A DNA stretch of 7,994 nucleotides from an uncultured Verrucomicrobiota bacterium. GTDB lineage: Bacteria > Verrucomicrobiota > Verrucomicrobiia > Opitutales > Opitutaceae. Position 1 is the stretch's first letter. The number at the start of each line of letters is the position of its first letter. The notes under the pieces were generated by a model. The model was not told where the DNA came from and did not search any database. It saw only the letters and a program-made list of their open reading frames with translations. The stretch spans positions 1 to 7,994 of the forward strand of contig CAIXIZ010000229.1 of the NCBI GenBank assembly GCA_903919625.1. Reading direction: 5' to 3'. Below, one piece after another: positions 1 through 6,907 of the stretch. Both the position numbers and the translations under genes were made by a program.

Positions 1-1833
1 GGCGAGGATGGCTATCGCTTGGAATATTCCAATCCCAATTCCGACACCTACGTCATCTCGGCACGGAGCGACATCGGCGTGCTGTATGGCGTGTTTGCCC
101 TGCTGCGCCGTCTCCAAATCACTCGGAACATCGACACTTCGCTCGACATCCTCAGCACGCCGAAAATTCAACGGCGCATCCTCGACCATTGGGACGATCT
201 CGATCGGTTTGTTGAACGTGGCTACGCGGGCCAGTCGTTGTGGGAGTGGTTTTACCTTCCCGAGATCCGCAGCCCGCGCTACAGCGACTACGCCCGGGCC
301 TGCGCCTCCATTGGGATCAACGGCATCGTGCTCAACAACGTCAATGCCAACGCCCTCATCCTAACTCCCCTCTACCTGCGCAAGGTCGCCGCGCTAGCCG
401 AAGAATTCCGTCCATACGGTATCCGGGTGTATCTGACCGCCCGGTTTAGCGCTCCGATTGAGATTGGCGGGCTCAAGACCGCCGACCCGCTCGATCCTGC
501 CGTTGCCGCATGGTGGAGGCAAAAAACCGACGAAATTTACACTTATATTCCCGATTTCGGCGGATATCTGGTGAAAGCCAACTCGGAGGGACAACCCGGC
601 CCGCAGGATTACAAGCGCACCCACGCCGATGGTGCCAATATGCTGGCAGATGCACTCGCACCGCATGGCGGCCTGGTGATGTGGCGCGCGTTTGTCTACG
701 CCGCGACTGCGACCGAAGACCGCGTCAAGCAGGCCTACAGCGAGTTCATGCCACTCGACGGGAAATTTCGCGCCAATGTCGTGCTCCAGGTCAAGAACGG
801 TCCGCTCGACTTTATGCCGCGCGAGCCGTTCTCGCCGCTTTTTGGCGGCATGAAGCAGACCGTGATGGCTCCGGAACTCCAAATTACGCAGGAATACATC
901 GGCCAGTCCACCCAGCTCGCCTACCTCGCGCCACTGTGGAAGGAGGTGCTTGACGCCGATACGTTTGCCAAAGGGCCGGGATCAACGGTGGCGCGCGCCG
1001 CCGATGGCAGCCTGAACAGCTCGCCGCTCAGCATGATCGTGGGCGTCGCCAACACCGGCAGCGACCGCAACTGGACCGGCCACCCCCTCGCACAGGCCAA
1101 CTGGTACGCCTTCGGCCGCCTGGCTTGGGATCATACTCTCACCGCCGAGACGATTGCCGACGAATGGGTGCGCCTGACGTTTGGTTCTGACCCCAAAGTG
1201 CTCGCGAGCATCAAGAAGCTCCTCCTCGGCTCGCGCGAGACCGTGGTCAACTACTCGATGCCGCTTGGCCTGCACCACATCATGGCTGAGGGCAACCATT
1301 ACGGCCCTGGTCCGTGGCCCATTGCCAACCCCGCTCACCCGGAGTGGTCGCCACCTTACTACCATCAGGCCGACGAAAAAGGCCTCGGGGCCAGCCGCGG
1401 CCCCGACGGGTCCAACGCCCTCGCCCAGTATGCCCCGCAACTTGCCGTTCTTTGGGGTGACCTCGAAACCTGTCCGGACAATCTGTTGCTGTGGTTTCAC
1501 CACGTCCCGTGGGATTACAAGATGAAATCCGGCCGCATCCTCTGGGACGAACTGGCGCTGCGCTACCAGCAAGGGGTGGACGAAGTCCGGGCCATGCAAC
1601 GCGATTGGGATTCCCTCAAGGGCAGCATCGATAACGAGCGCTTCACCGAGGTACAGCAACGCCTGCGCCGCCAGGAAAGCGACGCCCGCGACTGGCGCGA
1701 TGCCTGCCTCCTCTACTTTCAGACTTTCTCGAAACGCCCGCTGCCCGCCGGCGTCGAGGCGCCGGCCCATGAGCTCGCCTATTATGAGGCTGGCAAGGTG
1801 CGCTTTAGCCCTGGGCACCCCGGTGATAAATAA
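1..1833 (+). CDS. GH67 alpha-glucuronidase, 5'-truncated by the window edge
   Basis: Releases glucuronic or 4-O-methylglucuronic acid from the non-reducing terminal xylose of xylo-oligosaccharides during glucuronoxylan breakdown. The frame is open from base 1 (GEDGYRLEY...), so this is 610 residues of a longer protein. Aligning the catalytic residues with known GH67 enzymes suggests roughly 95 or more N-terminal residues are missing. A TTG at 19 opens the same frame but is not a credible start. Visible parts, numbered from base 1, are the end of the N-terminal domain (SDIGVLYGVFALLRRLQ), the central barrel, and a C-terminal helical domain from about residue 370. The general acid is Glu196 in VKANSEGQPGP (codon 586-588). 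The paired acids are Asp270 in NGPLDF (808-810) and Glu298 in ITQEY (892-894); their 28-residue spacing matches Asp365/Glu393 of the Cellvibrio enzyme. The family segments GLHHIM, HYGPGPW and LLLWFHHVPWDY are intact, and the TAA stop is followed by terminators. Localisation cannot be judged because the N-terminus is outside the window. Confidence 0.97.
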   Translation, partial: GEDGYRLEYSNPNSDTYVISARSDIGVLYGVFALLRRLQITRNIDTSLDILSTPKIQRRILDHWDDLDRFVERGYAGQSLWEWFYLPEIRSPRYSDYARACASIGINGIVLNNVNANALILTPLYLRKVAALAEEFRPYGIRVYLTARFSAPIEIGGLKTADPLDPAVAAWWRQKTDEIYTYIPDFGGYLVKANSEGQPGPQDYKRTHADGANMLADALAPHGGLVMWRAFVYAATATEDRVKQAYSEFMPLDGKFRANVVLQVKNGPLDFMPREPFSPLFGGMKQTVMAPELQITQEYIGQSTQLAYLAPLWKEVLDADTFAKGPGSTVARAADGSLNSSPLSMIVGVANTGSDRNWTGHPLAQANWYAFGRLAWDHTLTAETIADEWVRLTFGSDPKVLASIKKLLLGSRETVVNYSMPLGLHHIMAEGNHYGPGPWPIANPAHPEWSPPYYHQADEKGLGASRGPDGSNALAQYAPQLAVLWGDLETCPDNLLLWFHHVPWDYKMKSGRILWDELALRYQQGVDEVRAMQRDWDSLKGSIDNERFTEVQQRLRRQESDARDWRDACLLYFQTFSKRPLPAGVEAPAHELAYYEAGKVRFSPGHPGDK

Positions 1834-1880
1834 TTTTAAATCCGCCGGCCACTTGGCACGGCTTAAGCAACATCCCACCC

Positions 1881-1903
1881 GTTCCCGCCTAGCGGGAACT
1901 TTT
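1881..1903 (+). terminator. Rho-independent terminator of the GH67 gene
   Basis: A perfect 8-bp inverted repeat, GTTCCCGC (1881-1888) and GCGGGAAC (1892-1899), has a 3-base CTA loop and is followed directly by TTTT (1900-1903). It begins 48 bases after the GH67 stop codon. The T-run is short, so termination may be partial, with the stronger hairpin at 1924-1955 as backup. Confidence 0.8.
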
Positions 1904-1915
1904 GGGGTAACTCAG

Positions 1916-1964
1916 AAAAAAAATGGCCGGTCGCTTAGGGGTAGGCGACCGGCCAACTTTTTTT
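1916..1964. terminator. Bidirectional terminator between convergent units
   Basis: TGGCCGGTCGC (1924-1934) pairs perfectly with GCGACCGGCCA (1945-1955). Three further pairs, including one G-U, close a GGGG loop at 1938-1941. On the plus strand the stem is followed by AAC and seven T (1958-1964). On the minus strand it is followed directly by eight T, read from the A-run at 1916-1923. It therefore fits as the terminator of the minus-strand unit ending at 2112 and as a second terminator for GH67. Confidence 0.9.
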
Positions 1965-2111
1965 AACCAATCGCCGCCCGTCGCCCGTTATTCCCACCGC
2001 CTGCTATTTTCGAACCCAGGGCGCCATTGCAGGGGCAGGAAACAGGCCGCCAGGTCGTACGGCCTGAACTACTGCCAGTCAGTTGATTCTGTGCGACGAC
2101 CCGCGCACCCC
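1965..2111. other. Residual intergenic spacer, little content
   Basis: Between the bidirectional terminator and the DUF6807 stop codon there is no credible gene. The only structure seen is a 7-bp inverted repeat, CAGGCCG (2043-2049) and CGGCCTG (2060-2066), with a 10-base loop and no T-run on either side. It could be part of the operon's 3' untranslated end. Confidence 0.5.
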
Positions 2112-3143
2112 TCAATGGGCGACCGCAGCAGGCGCGGCGGACACCTTGTCAGCTGGCCAGGCGGCGAGGGCGGCCTTGAGCAAGTCGGCCGTCCATGCAG
2201 TGCGGCTGAGGATGAAGCGGTAACGCAGATCCATTTTTTCACCGGCGGCAAGCTGGATGGGCTTGGGTCCGAGGATTGTCTGGTCAGCGAAGAAAAAGGG
2301 CGGGTTCTGCCGCGGCGTATTGATGAGATACCAAGTCGCCAGTTTCCCGTCGGTGTTTTTGGCGTCGCTCAGGAATGCGATGCTCCCGGGCGCCTGGCCC
2401 TCCGGATTGAAGTTGAGGCCCATTGCAAACACATTGGGGCGGGCCCGATCGCCCGGGCGCGTCTGCTGCGGGGTGCCGTCGTAGTTGAACTTTGTCACGG
2501 GGCCGTCGGTGGAAACATAGGCGGGTTGGAACGGCGCCATGCGGATGGCCATGCCGGCATAGCCGCCGTTATTGGCCCCCTTCGGCTCGCCGGGCATCGG
2601 GGTGCGGTCAAGCAGCGCCCCTTCGGGACCGGCAATGAAGCGGGCTTTCCAATCAATGGTGTAGCTGCCATTGGCGTCGGGGGCAGAGACGGCAATTTCG
2701 CGGCTCTCGACCATGTCCACCCGGGGAACGTTATGGTTGATGTAGGTGAGGGCCATCTTGATGTTGGCGCTGCCGTCGGGCTGCGTCACAATGACGGGGG
2801 CGGTCCACGCGGTCTTGCCGGCGGGCAAGCCGCTAGTGCGGTCCTCTTCCCAATAGTTTATCCCGTTGATATATTTCCAGGAAAACCAGAGGCCGTAATG
2901 CCAAGGGTGGTCGATGGGGCCACGTTCCGTGACAACCGCGCCGCCAACCGCGCTCAGCGGATGGAAGAAAGACTTGCCGGCGGTAGCGGCGTCGAAGTTG
3001 AACTGCCATACGATGGTGTCGCCGGATTTCCAGGCGAGTGCAGTATCACTGCGCTGCCAGTCGGCACGCGCAGTGGTGGAGAGGAGCGCGAGTGGCGCGA
3101 GGGCGAAGCACAGGGAACGGACGGAGGGGAACAGGGTTTTCAT
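2112..3143 (-). CDS. DUF6807 / 'PmoA-like' family exported protein
   Basis: A 343-residue protein of the DUF6807 family (Pfam PF14100, historically labelled 'methane oxygenase PmoA'). That label does not mean it is the particulate methane monooxygenase subunit, and the biochemical role is not established to my knowledge. A Sec signal peptide (hydrophobic about residues 10-22, TTARA|DW, likely cleaved after Ala27) predicts export. The family signature is clear: KSFFHPLSAVGG (residues 57-68), then DHPWHYGLWFSW (78-89) and NGINYWEE (93-100). Their conserved His, Asp and Trp residues could line a ligand or metal site (inference). The ATG is chosen because it gives the signal peptide its natural start. 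No Shine-Dalgarno is present; the 20 bases upstream are 17 pyrimidines. It is the last gene of the minus-strand unit, 72 bases after the oxidoreductase gene. DUF6807 genes commonly sit beside Gfo/Idh/MocA genes in Planctomycetota and Verrucomicrobiota, which suggests linked sugar-related work. Confidence 0.88.
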   Translation of the reverse strand: MKTLFPSVRSLCFALAPLALLSTTARADWQRSDTALAWKSGDTIVWQFNFDAATAGKSFFHPLSAVGGAVVTERGPIDHPWHYGLWFSWKYINGINYWEEDRTSGLPAGKTAWTAPVIVTQPDGSANIKMALTYINHNVPRVDMVESREIAVSAPDANGSYTIDWKARFIAGPEGALLDRTPMPGEPKGANNGGYAGMAIRMAPFQPAYVSTDGPVTKFNYDGTPQQTRPGDRARPNVFAMGLNFNPEGQAPGSIAFLSDAKNTDGKLATWYLINTPRQNPPFFFADQTILGPKPIQLAAGEKMDLRYRFILSRTAWTADLLKAALAAWPADKVSAAPAAVAH

Positions 3144-3215
3144 GGAAGCAAGGCAAAGATGGAATGCATTGGCCGGGCAAGGTCGAATATATTTACAAAG
3201 GCGGGGTTGTGGATG

Positions 3216-4652
3216 TCAGGCCTTCAACCCCGCCACGAACCGGGTGGCCCCCCAGGGGCCGCGCTCGGGCCGGGAGAGCATGGCGTTGGCCTGGGCATCG
3301 TTCACAAATTTCTCCGTTTTAACGTCCCAGGTGAGCGGCCGGCCGAGTTTCATCGCGATCCAGCTCAGGATGCAGGCCGTGTTGCTGCGATGCGCGATGG
3401 GCGCAGGGGCCAGCGGCTGCTGGCGTGATTTCACGCATTCCAGCCAGTTCTTATGGTGCTCGAGGCTGTGCGGCAGATTGACGGTCACCCCCTTCGGATC
3501 GAGCAGCTTGGGATCACTGGCATCGAGGGGTTTGAGGTCGGTGGGTTTCACGGCGGGATCGCTGGCCGTGGCGGGGGCCGTTTTCTCGCGGGTACAGAAG
3601 ATCCAGCCCTCGTCACCAATGAACTTGATGCCGTTGTTCAGGGTGTCTGCGACCGTCATCCGGATGTCACCAGGATAAGTCAGCTCAATGTGATAGGCCC
3701 CGTGGACGTTCCAGATCTTGTTGGAGGGAAACACCCCCCGGCCCTCGATTTTCGTCGGCCCGCTGAGCTCAAGGTTCATGCCCCAGTGCGCGGTGTCGAA
3801 ATGGTGCGCCCCCCAGCCGGTGATCATGCCGAGGCAATAGGACTCATTGCGCAGCCAGCCGGGCCGGGAGGGTCCGGTCGCCGGATCGTAGGATTTCTGC
3901 GGATGCACCCGGTCTTCGGTATAATAAATCTTTTCCGTCGGGCCGAGCCACATCTCGTAATCGAGGTTGGAGGGCACGGGCATCTCGGCCGGGTCGGGCT
4001 GGGTGGGGTCGGTAGGCAGGCCGATTTCGACTGCTTTCAGGCGGCCCACGCGGCCGCTGCGGACAAATTCACACGCCTTGCGAAACTGCTCATCCGGCCC
4101 CCATGACCGTTGCTGGCTGCCGACCTGGAGAATGCGGCCGGTTTTGGCCACCGCCTCGCGCAACAGCACTCCTTCCGCATGGGTCATCGTCATGGGCTTC
4201 TGCAGGTAGACGTCCTTGCCGGCATAGAGCGCCTCAAGTGCCAGCTGGGCATGCCAGTGGTCAGGGGTGCTGATGGTGACGGCGTCAATATCCTTGCGGG
4301 CCAGCAGCTCGCGAAAGTTGCCATACATGGCGATTTCGGGCTTGGGTGCCTGACGGGCGGCAAAATACTCCTCCACCTTGGCCTTGCCGGCGGCCACGCG
4401 GATCGAGTCGAGATCGCAGACCGCCACCACGTCCGCCAAAGCGGAAGCGGCGACGCCCTTCATGTCATGCACCTGTGCAATACGGCCGCAACCAATGTGA
4501 CCGACCCGGACGCGGTTACTGGGGGCATCGGCCCCGAGCAGACGCGAGGGAATGATGAGTGGTCCGGCGGCCAGGCCCGCAGCGGCCAGGCCCGAGGCGC
4601 GGACGAAGCTGCGGCGCGTGAGGAGCGGGGCGGACGAGGCAGTTTTTTTCAT
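3216..4652 (-). CDS. Tat-exported Gfo/Idh/MocA family oxidoreductase
   Basis: A 478-residue NAD(P)-dependent oxidoreductase of the glucose-fructose oxidoreductase / inositol dehydrogenase / MocA superfamily, whose members act mostly on sugars and cyclitols; the substrate here is unknown. A twin-arginine signal (TRRSFVRAS, Arg13-Arg14, then an Ala/Gly/Leu-rich stretch to about residue 42) implies export already folded with bound cofactor, as in periplasmic GFOR. The Rossmann fold starts at VRVGHIGCGRIAQ (48-60), with acidic VAVCDLD (76-82) after the second strand. STPDHWHAQ (128-136) leads to YLQKPMTMT (149-157), the EKP-motif site: Lys152 is kept and Glu is replaced by Gln. The C-terminal domain has GWGAHHFDTAHW (279-290), carrying the conserved His and Asp of the presumed active site. 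Length is typical of the Tat-signal subgroup. The ATG lies 18 bases after the preceding gene's stop, behind TTCCCTTCCC and no Shine-Dalgarno. Confidence 0.95.
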   Translation of the reverse strand: MKKTASSAPLLTRRSFVRASGLAAAGLAAGPLIIPSRLLGADAPSNRVRVGHIGCGRIAQVHDMKGVAASALADVVAVCDLDSIRVAAGKAKVEEYFAARQAPKPEIAMYGNFRELLARKDIDAVTISTPDHWHAQLALEALYAGKDVYLQKPMTMTHAEGVLLREAVAKTGRILQVGSQQRSWGPDEQFRKACEFVRSGRVGRLKAVEIGLPTDPTQPDPAEMPVPSNLDYEMWLGPTEKIYYTEDRVHPQKSYDPATGPSRPGWLRNESYCLGMITGWGAHHFDTAHWGMNLELSGPTKIEGRGVFPSNKIWNVHGAYHIELTYPGDIRMTVADTLNNGIKFIGDEGWIFCTREKTAPATASDPAVKPTDLKPLDASDPKLLDPKGVTVNLPHSLEHHKNWLECVKSRQQPLAPAPIAHRSNTACILSWIAMKLGRPLTWDVKTEKFVNDAQANAMLSRPERGPWGATRFVAGLKA

Positions 4653-4670
4653 GGGAAGGGAATGCCGCGA

Positions 4671-5114
4671 TCACAAACCATCGACCGTTTTTCTGATTCT
4701 GGCCGAAAGCAGCCGGTCAGCCTTGTCAAAAAAATAGACCGCCTCGTAATCCGTGCCAAAGCCAAGGAGGGGACGGTAGCGACCCACATGAACCGAGAGG
4801 CATTTCACGGCGAGCGGCTGGGAAAATTCCTTAGCGAGATAGTTGCCGCCCGGCTCGGGGAACACCCCGCCCCGACCATCGTAGGGATGATCCAGCACGA
4901 GCCGGTTTTTGACAAAGGCCTGGACATCGGCCAGCCCCATGGCGACGGGCGTATGCTGGGCGAGCACGGCCTCCATCTCCGAGACGCTCATCGAGCGCAG
5001 ATTCAGGCTCACGGGATCGCTGGCGGGAGTGCTGGGCGTTGCCGCCACGCAGCCGATGGGAGTGCCCCAAAGCGCAAGACTCGCAGCGATCGACAGCCAG
5101 TGGCGTGGTTTCAT
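4671..5114 (-). CDS. Small exported protein of unknown function
   Basis: A 147-residue protein whose family I do not recognise. The N-terminus (MKPRHWLSIAASLALWGTPIGCVAA) is a Sec signal peptide. The Cys in TPIGC is a poor lipobox because Pro sits at -3, so cleavage near CVAA|TPS is more likely than lipidation, though not certain. A short Pro/Ser/Thr linker follows, then a compact domain of about 110 residues with acidic SVSEMEAVL (43-51), DHPYDGRGGVFPEPGGNYL (75-93), CLSVHVGRYRP (105-115) and a strand-rich end (YEAVYFFDKADRLLSARIRK). The last part reads like two beta strands joined by a D-x-x-D/R-L turn. It lies 47 bases after the propeller gene and 18 bases before the oxidoreductase gene, so co-transcription and an envelope role linked to its neighbours are likely. 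That it is a real gene is supported by the signal peptide, the tight spacing and the shared pyrimidine-rich leader. Confidence 0.78.
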   Translation of the reverse strand: MKPRHWLSIAASLALWGTPIGCVAATPSTPASDPVSLNLRSMSVSEMEAVLAQHTPVAMGLADVQAFVKNRLVLDHPYDGRGGVFPEPGGNYLAKEFSQPLAVKCLSVHVGRYRPLLGFGTDYEAVYFFDKADRLLSARIRKTVDGL

Positions 5115-5161
5115 GGCGGTGAGAGGGGTGGGCGAAATACCGATAATCCGCGGACGCGCGA

Positions 5162-6754
5162 TCAGTTCAGGTCGGTATTGGAAACGAAGGCGATTTTTTT
5201 GCTGTCGGGAGACCAGGAAGGGACATTGATGGTGCCCTGTCCACCATAGACGTAGGCGATGACCTTGGAAGGGCCGCCCCCGACTGGCATGAGGCGCAAA
5301 TAGCAGTGCCGATAGTAGGGATGATCTTCCGGCGACAGATCACTCGGAAACGAGATATAGGCGATCCACTTTCCATCCGGCGAAATGTGCGGGAACCAGT
5401 TGTTGAAATCGTCCTGGGTGACCTGCTCCTGTCCGCTGCCGTCGGGCTTCATCCGCCAGATCTGCATCAGATGCTTCGGATCGGCCACCGTGGGGTCGGT
5501 AGCGCGGGTGGAGTTGAAGTAAATCCACCGACCGTCCGGGGTGAATTCCGGGCCGTCGCTGCGGCCTTTTGCGCTGGTGAGCCGGATTTCCTCGCCGCTG
5601 CCATCGGCGGCGATTTTGTAGATGTCGTATTTGTCCGTTCCGGTCGAGCCCGGCGGATCCTTGCGCCCGCCGGCGAAGACCAGCCACTTTCCGTCCGGCG
5701 ACCAGCCGTGGAAATATGACGGGGTGTTTTTGGTGATCAGCTTGGGCGCCCCACCGGTAGTGGGCACCGTGAAGACGGCGGATTGGCCAGGGCGCGGACT
5801 GGCGGCACCTTGGTGGCTGATGCCGAGCATCGTCCCGTCAAACGAGAGGACATGGTCGTTGTTGTTGCGTTCTTTCGCCGGGCCCAGGTCGATGGGCGAC
5901 GGGGTCCGCGTGGCGAGGTCGAAACGCTGAAGGCTGCCCCAACCGGCGGCCCGGCCGCTCACATTGTAGATCAGCGCCTTGCCGTCTGTGGTCCAGTTCG
6001 GCGCCTCAAACGGCACCGGGTTGCGGTAGAGTGTGTCCAGCTGGAACGTCGTCACGTCGAGCGTATGGAGCACGCTGCCGATGAAGTCACTGTACGGTCT
6101 GAACCCGACCTTGACCGGCTTGATGATTTGCACGTCGCGGAAAACAGCCTGTTCCTTAACGTCGGCATTGTGCGCGCAGAGGAACAGCCCGGCATAAACC
6201 TCATCGCCCAGCGCCAGATCCTTCAGTTCGGCCGACGTAAAGGTCTCGCCAAAACGCGCCGCCGAAAAGACGTAAGTGTTTCCTTTGCGTTCGAGCTGGA
6301 TCACATCGGAGTTCGTGACCGTGAGGACAACCTGCGTGGTCTGGGCGCCCTGGGCCGCACGGGTCTGTAGCGAAGTGAGGCCGGAACCGTGCTCGGCGGC
6401 ATCGGCATAGGGGGCATCGGCGTCGAGGCTGCCGCGCGCCATCCAGCCGAGCTTGCGATTCGCCTCGGTGCCTTTGCCGACAAACTCGACCCGCGCGCGC
6501 AGAATGAAGTCACCTTTCAGCTTCTTCCAAAGAAACTGGAACTCGTCGCGCGTGGCCCAGATGTTGGTCCCGCCGGCTGTCATGGTGTATTCCTGCCTGG
6601 CGGTATCAAAGCTGGCGGATCCGGCGATTTTGGGTGCGCCAATGTCGGTATGGTCGTCGAATTGACCCAAGGAAGTCTCGGCGGCGGCCCAGCCAGGCAG
6701 TACCGACACCAACAGAGCCAAAACAATGATGATCCTGCGCGGAAGAGTGTCCAT
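5162..6754 (-). CDS. Exported LamG/DUF1349-like plus TolB-type beta-propeller protein
   Basis: A 530-residue exported protein in two parts. After a Sec signal peptide (MDTLPRRIIIVLALLVSV..., AAA|ETS, cleavage about residue 25), residues 26-212 look like a concanavalin/LamG or DUF1349-type beta-sandwich. Evidence for this is WATRDEFQFLWKK, GDFILRARVEF, LGWMARGSL, and the late strands VYAGLFLCAHN and AVFRDVQI, a fold often used in carbohydrate binding. Residues 250-527 form a PD40/TolB-like propeller with six recognisable strands: NWTTDGKALIY (253), SFDGTMLGIS (304), GWSPDGKWLVF (350), EFTPDGRWIYF (403), HISPDGKWIAY (456) and SWSPDSKKIAF (513). It is probably a periplasmic binding or scaffold protein, since no catalytic motif is visible; it is not TolB of the Tol-Pal system, lacking its N-terminal domain and context. 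The frame extends upstream to an ATG at 6805, but 6754 gives a proper signal peptide and follows CTTCCTTTTCCCC, so I prefer it. First gene of the four-gene unit. Confidence 0.9.
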   Translation of the reverse strand: MDTLPRRIIIVLALLVSVLPGWAAAETSLGQFDDHTDIGAPKIAGSASFDTARQEYTMTAGGTNIWATRDEFQFLWKKLKGDFILRARVEFVGKGTEANRKLGWMARGSLDADAPYADAAEHGSGLTSLQTRAAQGAQTTQVVLTVTNSDVIQLERKGNTYVFSAARFGETFTSAELKDLALGDEVYAGLFLCAHNADVKEQAVFRDVQIIKPVKVGFRPYSDFIGSVLHTLDVTTFQLDTLYRNPVPFEAPNWTTDGKALIYNVSGRAAGWGSLQRFDLATRTPSPIDLGPAKERNNNDHVLSFDGTMLGISHQGAASPRPGQSAVFTVPTTGGAPKLITKNTPSYFHGWSPDGKWLVFAGGRKDPPGSTGTDKYDIYKIAADGSGEEIRLTSAKGRSDGPEFTPDGRWIYFNSTRATDPTVADPKHLMQIWRMKPDGSGQEQVTQDDFNNWFPHISPDGKWIAYISFPSDLSPEDHPYYRHCYLRLMPVGGGPSKVIAYVYGGQGTINVPSWSPDSKKIAFVSNTDLN

Positions 6755-6877
6755 GGGGAAAAGGAAGCGGCCAATTGACTTCACGGGAGCAGAACAGGCA
6801 GCCATTGCGCCATGCTGATGTCAATGCGAGATGTTTTCAGGATGCGAGTCATTTCACCCCGTAGAAAATGATTGAAT

Positions 6878-6904
6878 GGCCAGGTCAGCGACCTGGCCTA
6901 CAGT
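6878..6904 (-). repeat. REP-like palindrome with GTAG foot
   Basis: GGCCAGGTC (6878-6886) pairs perfectly with GACCTGGCC (6890-6898) around a 3-base loop. On the minus strand the palindrome is preceded directly by GTAG, whose last G is the first base of the stem. A GTAG tetranucleotide at the foot of a palindrome is the layout of REP elements mobilised by REP-associated tyrosine transposases. No T-run follows on either strand, so it is not a standard terminator. Only one copy is visible, so its repeat nature is inferred. Confidence 0.5.
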
Positions 6905-6907
6905 AAA

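Noticed and set aside
982..1878. 298-codon open frame on the minus strand opposite GH67
   Set aside because: The GH67 frame carries catalytic residues and family motifs throughout this stretch. The antisense frame has none and begins between the GH67 stop and its terminator.
2112..3143. Reading the 'PmoA' family label as particulate methane monooxygenase
   Set aside because: The protein is a soluble exported DUF6807 member with no membrane helices beyond the signal peptide and no pmoCAB neighbours; the label is historical.
1923..3428. 501-codon open frame on the plus strand opposite the DUF6807 gene
   Set aside because: Antisense shadow in GC-rich DNA: no family motif or signal peptide, it starts inside a terminator hairpin, and it covers a well-supported gene on the other strand.
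5027..5056. Lipoprotein signal in the 147-residue protein (TPIGC)
   Set aside because: Pro at -3 breaks the lipobox consensus; ordinary signal peptidase cleavage after CVAA is more likely, though lipidation is not fully excluded.
4110..5249. 379-codon open frame on the plus strand
   Set aside because: It lies opposite the oxidoreductase, the small exported protein and the end of the propeller gene. Its composition has no recognisable domain and fits an antisense shadow.
6752..6805. Upstream ATG (6805) as start of the propeller gene
   Set aside because: It would add 17 residues before a complete signal peptide. The ATG at 6754 gives a normal signal peptide and has the pyrimidine tract shared by the other operon genes.
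6817..6822. TTGACA on the minus strand as a -35 box
   Set aside because: No acceptable -10 box lies 16-18 bases downstream, so a single matching hexamer is not enough to call a promoter.
6868..6906. 12-codon open frame across the REP-like palindrome on the plus strand
   Set aside because: Too short, it encodes the hairpin itself, and there is no leader or conservation evidence.
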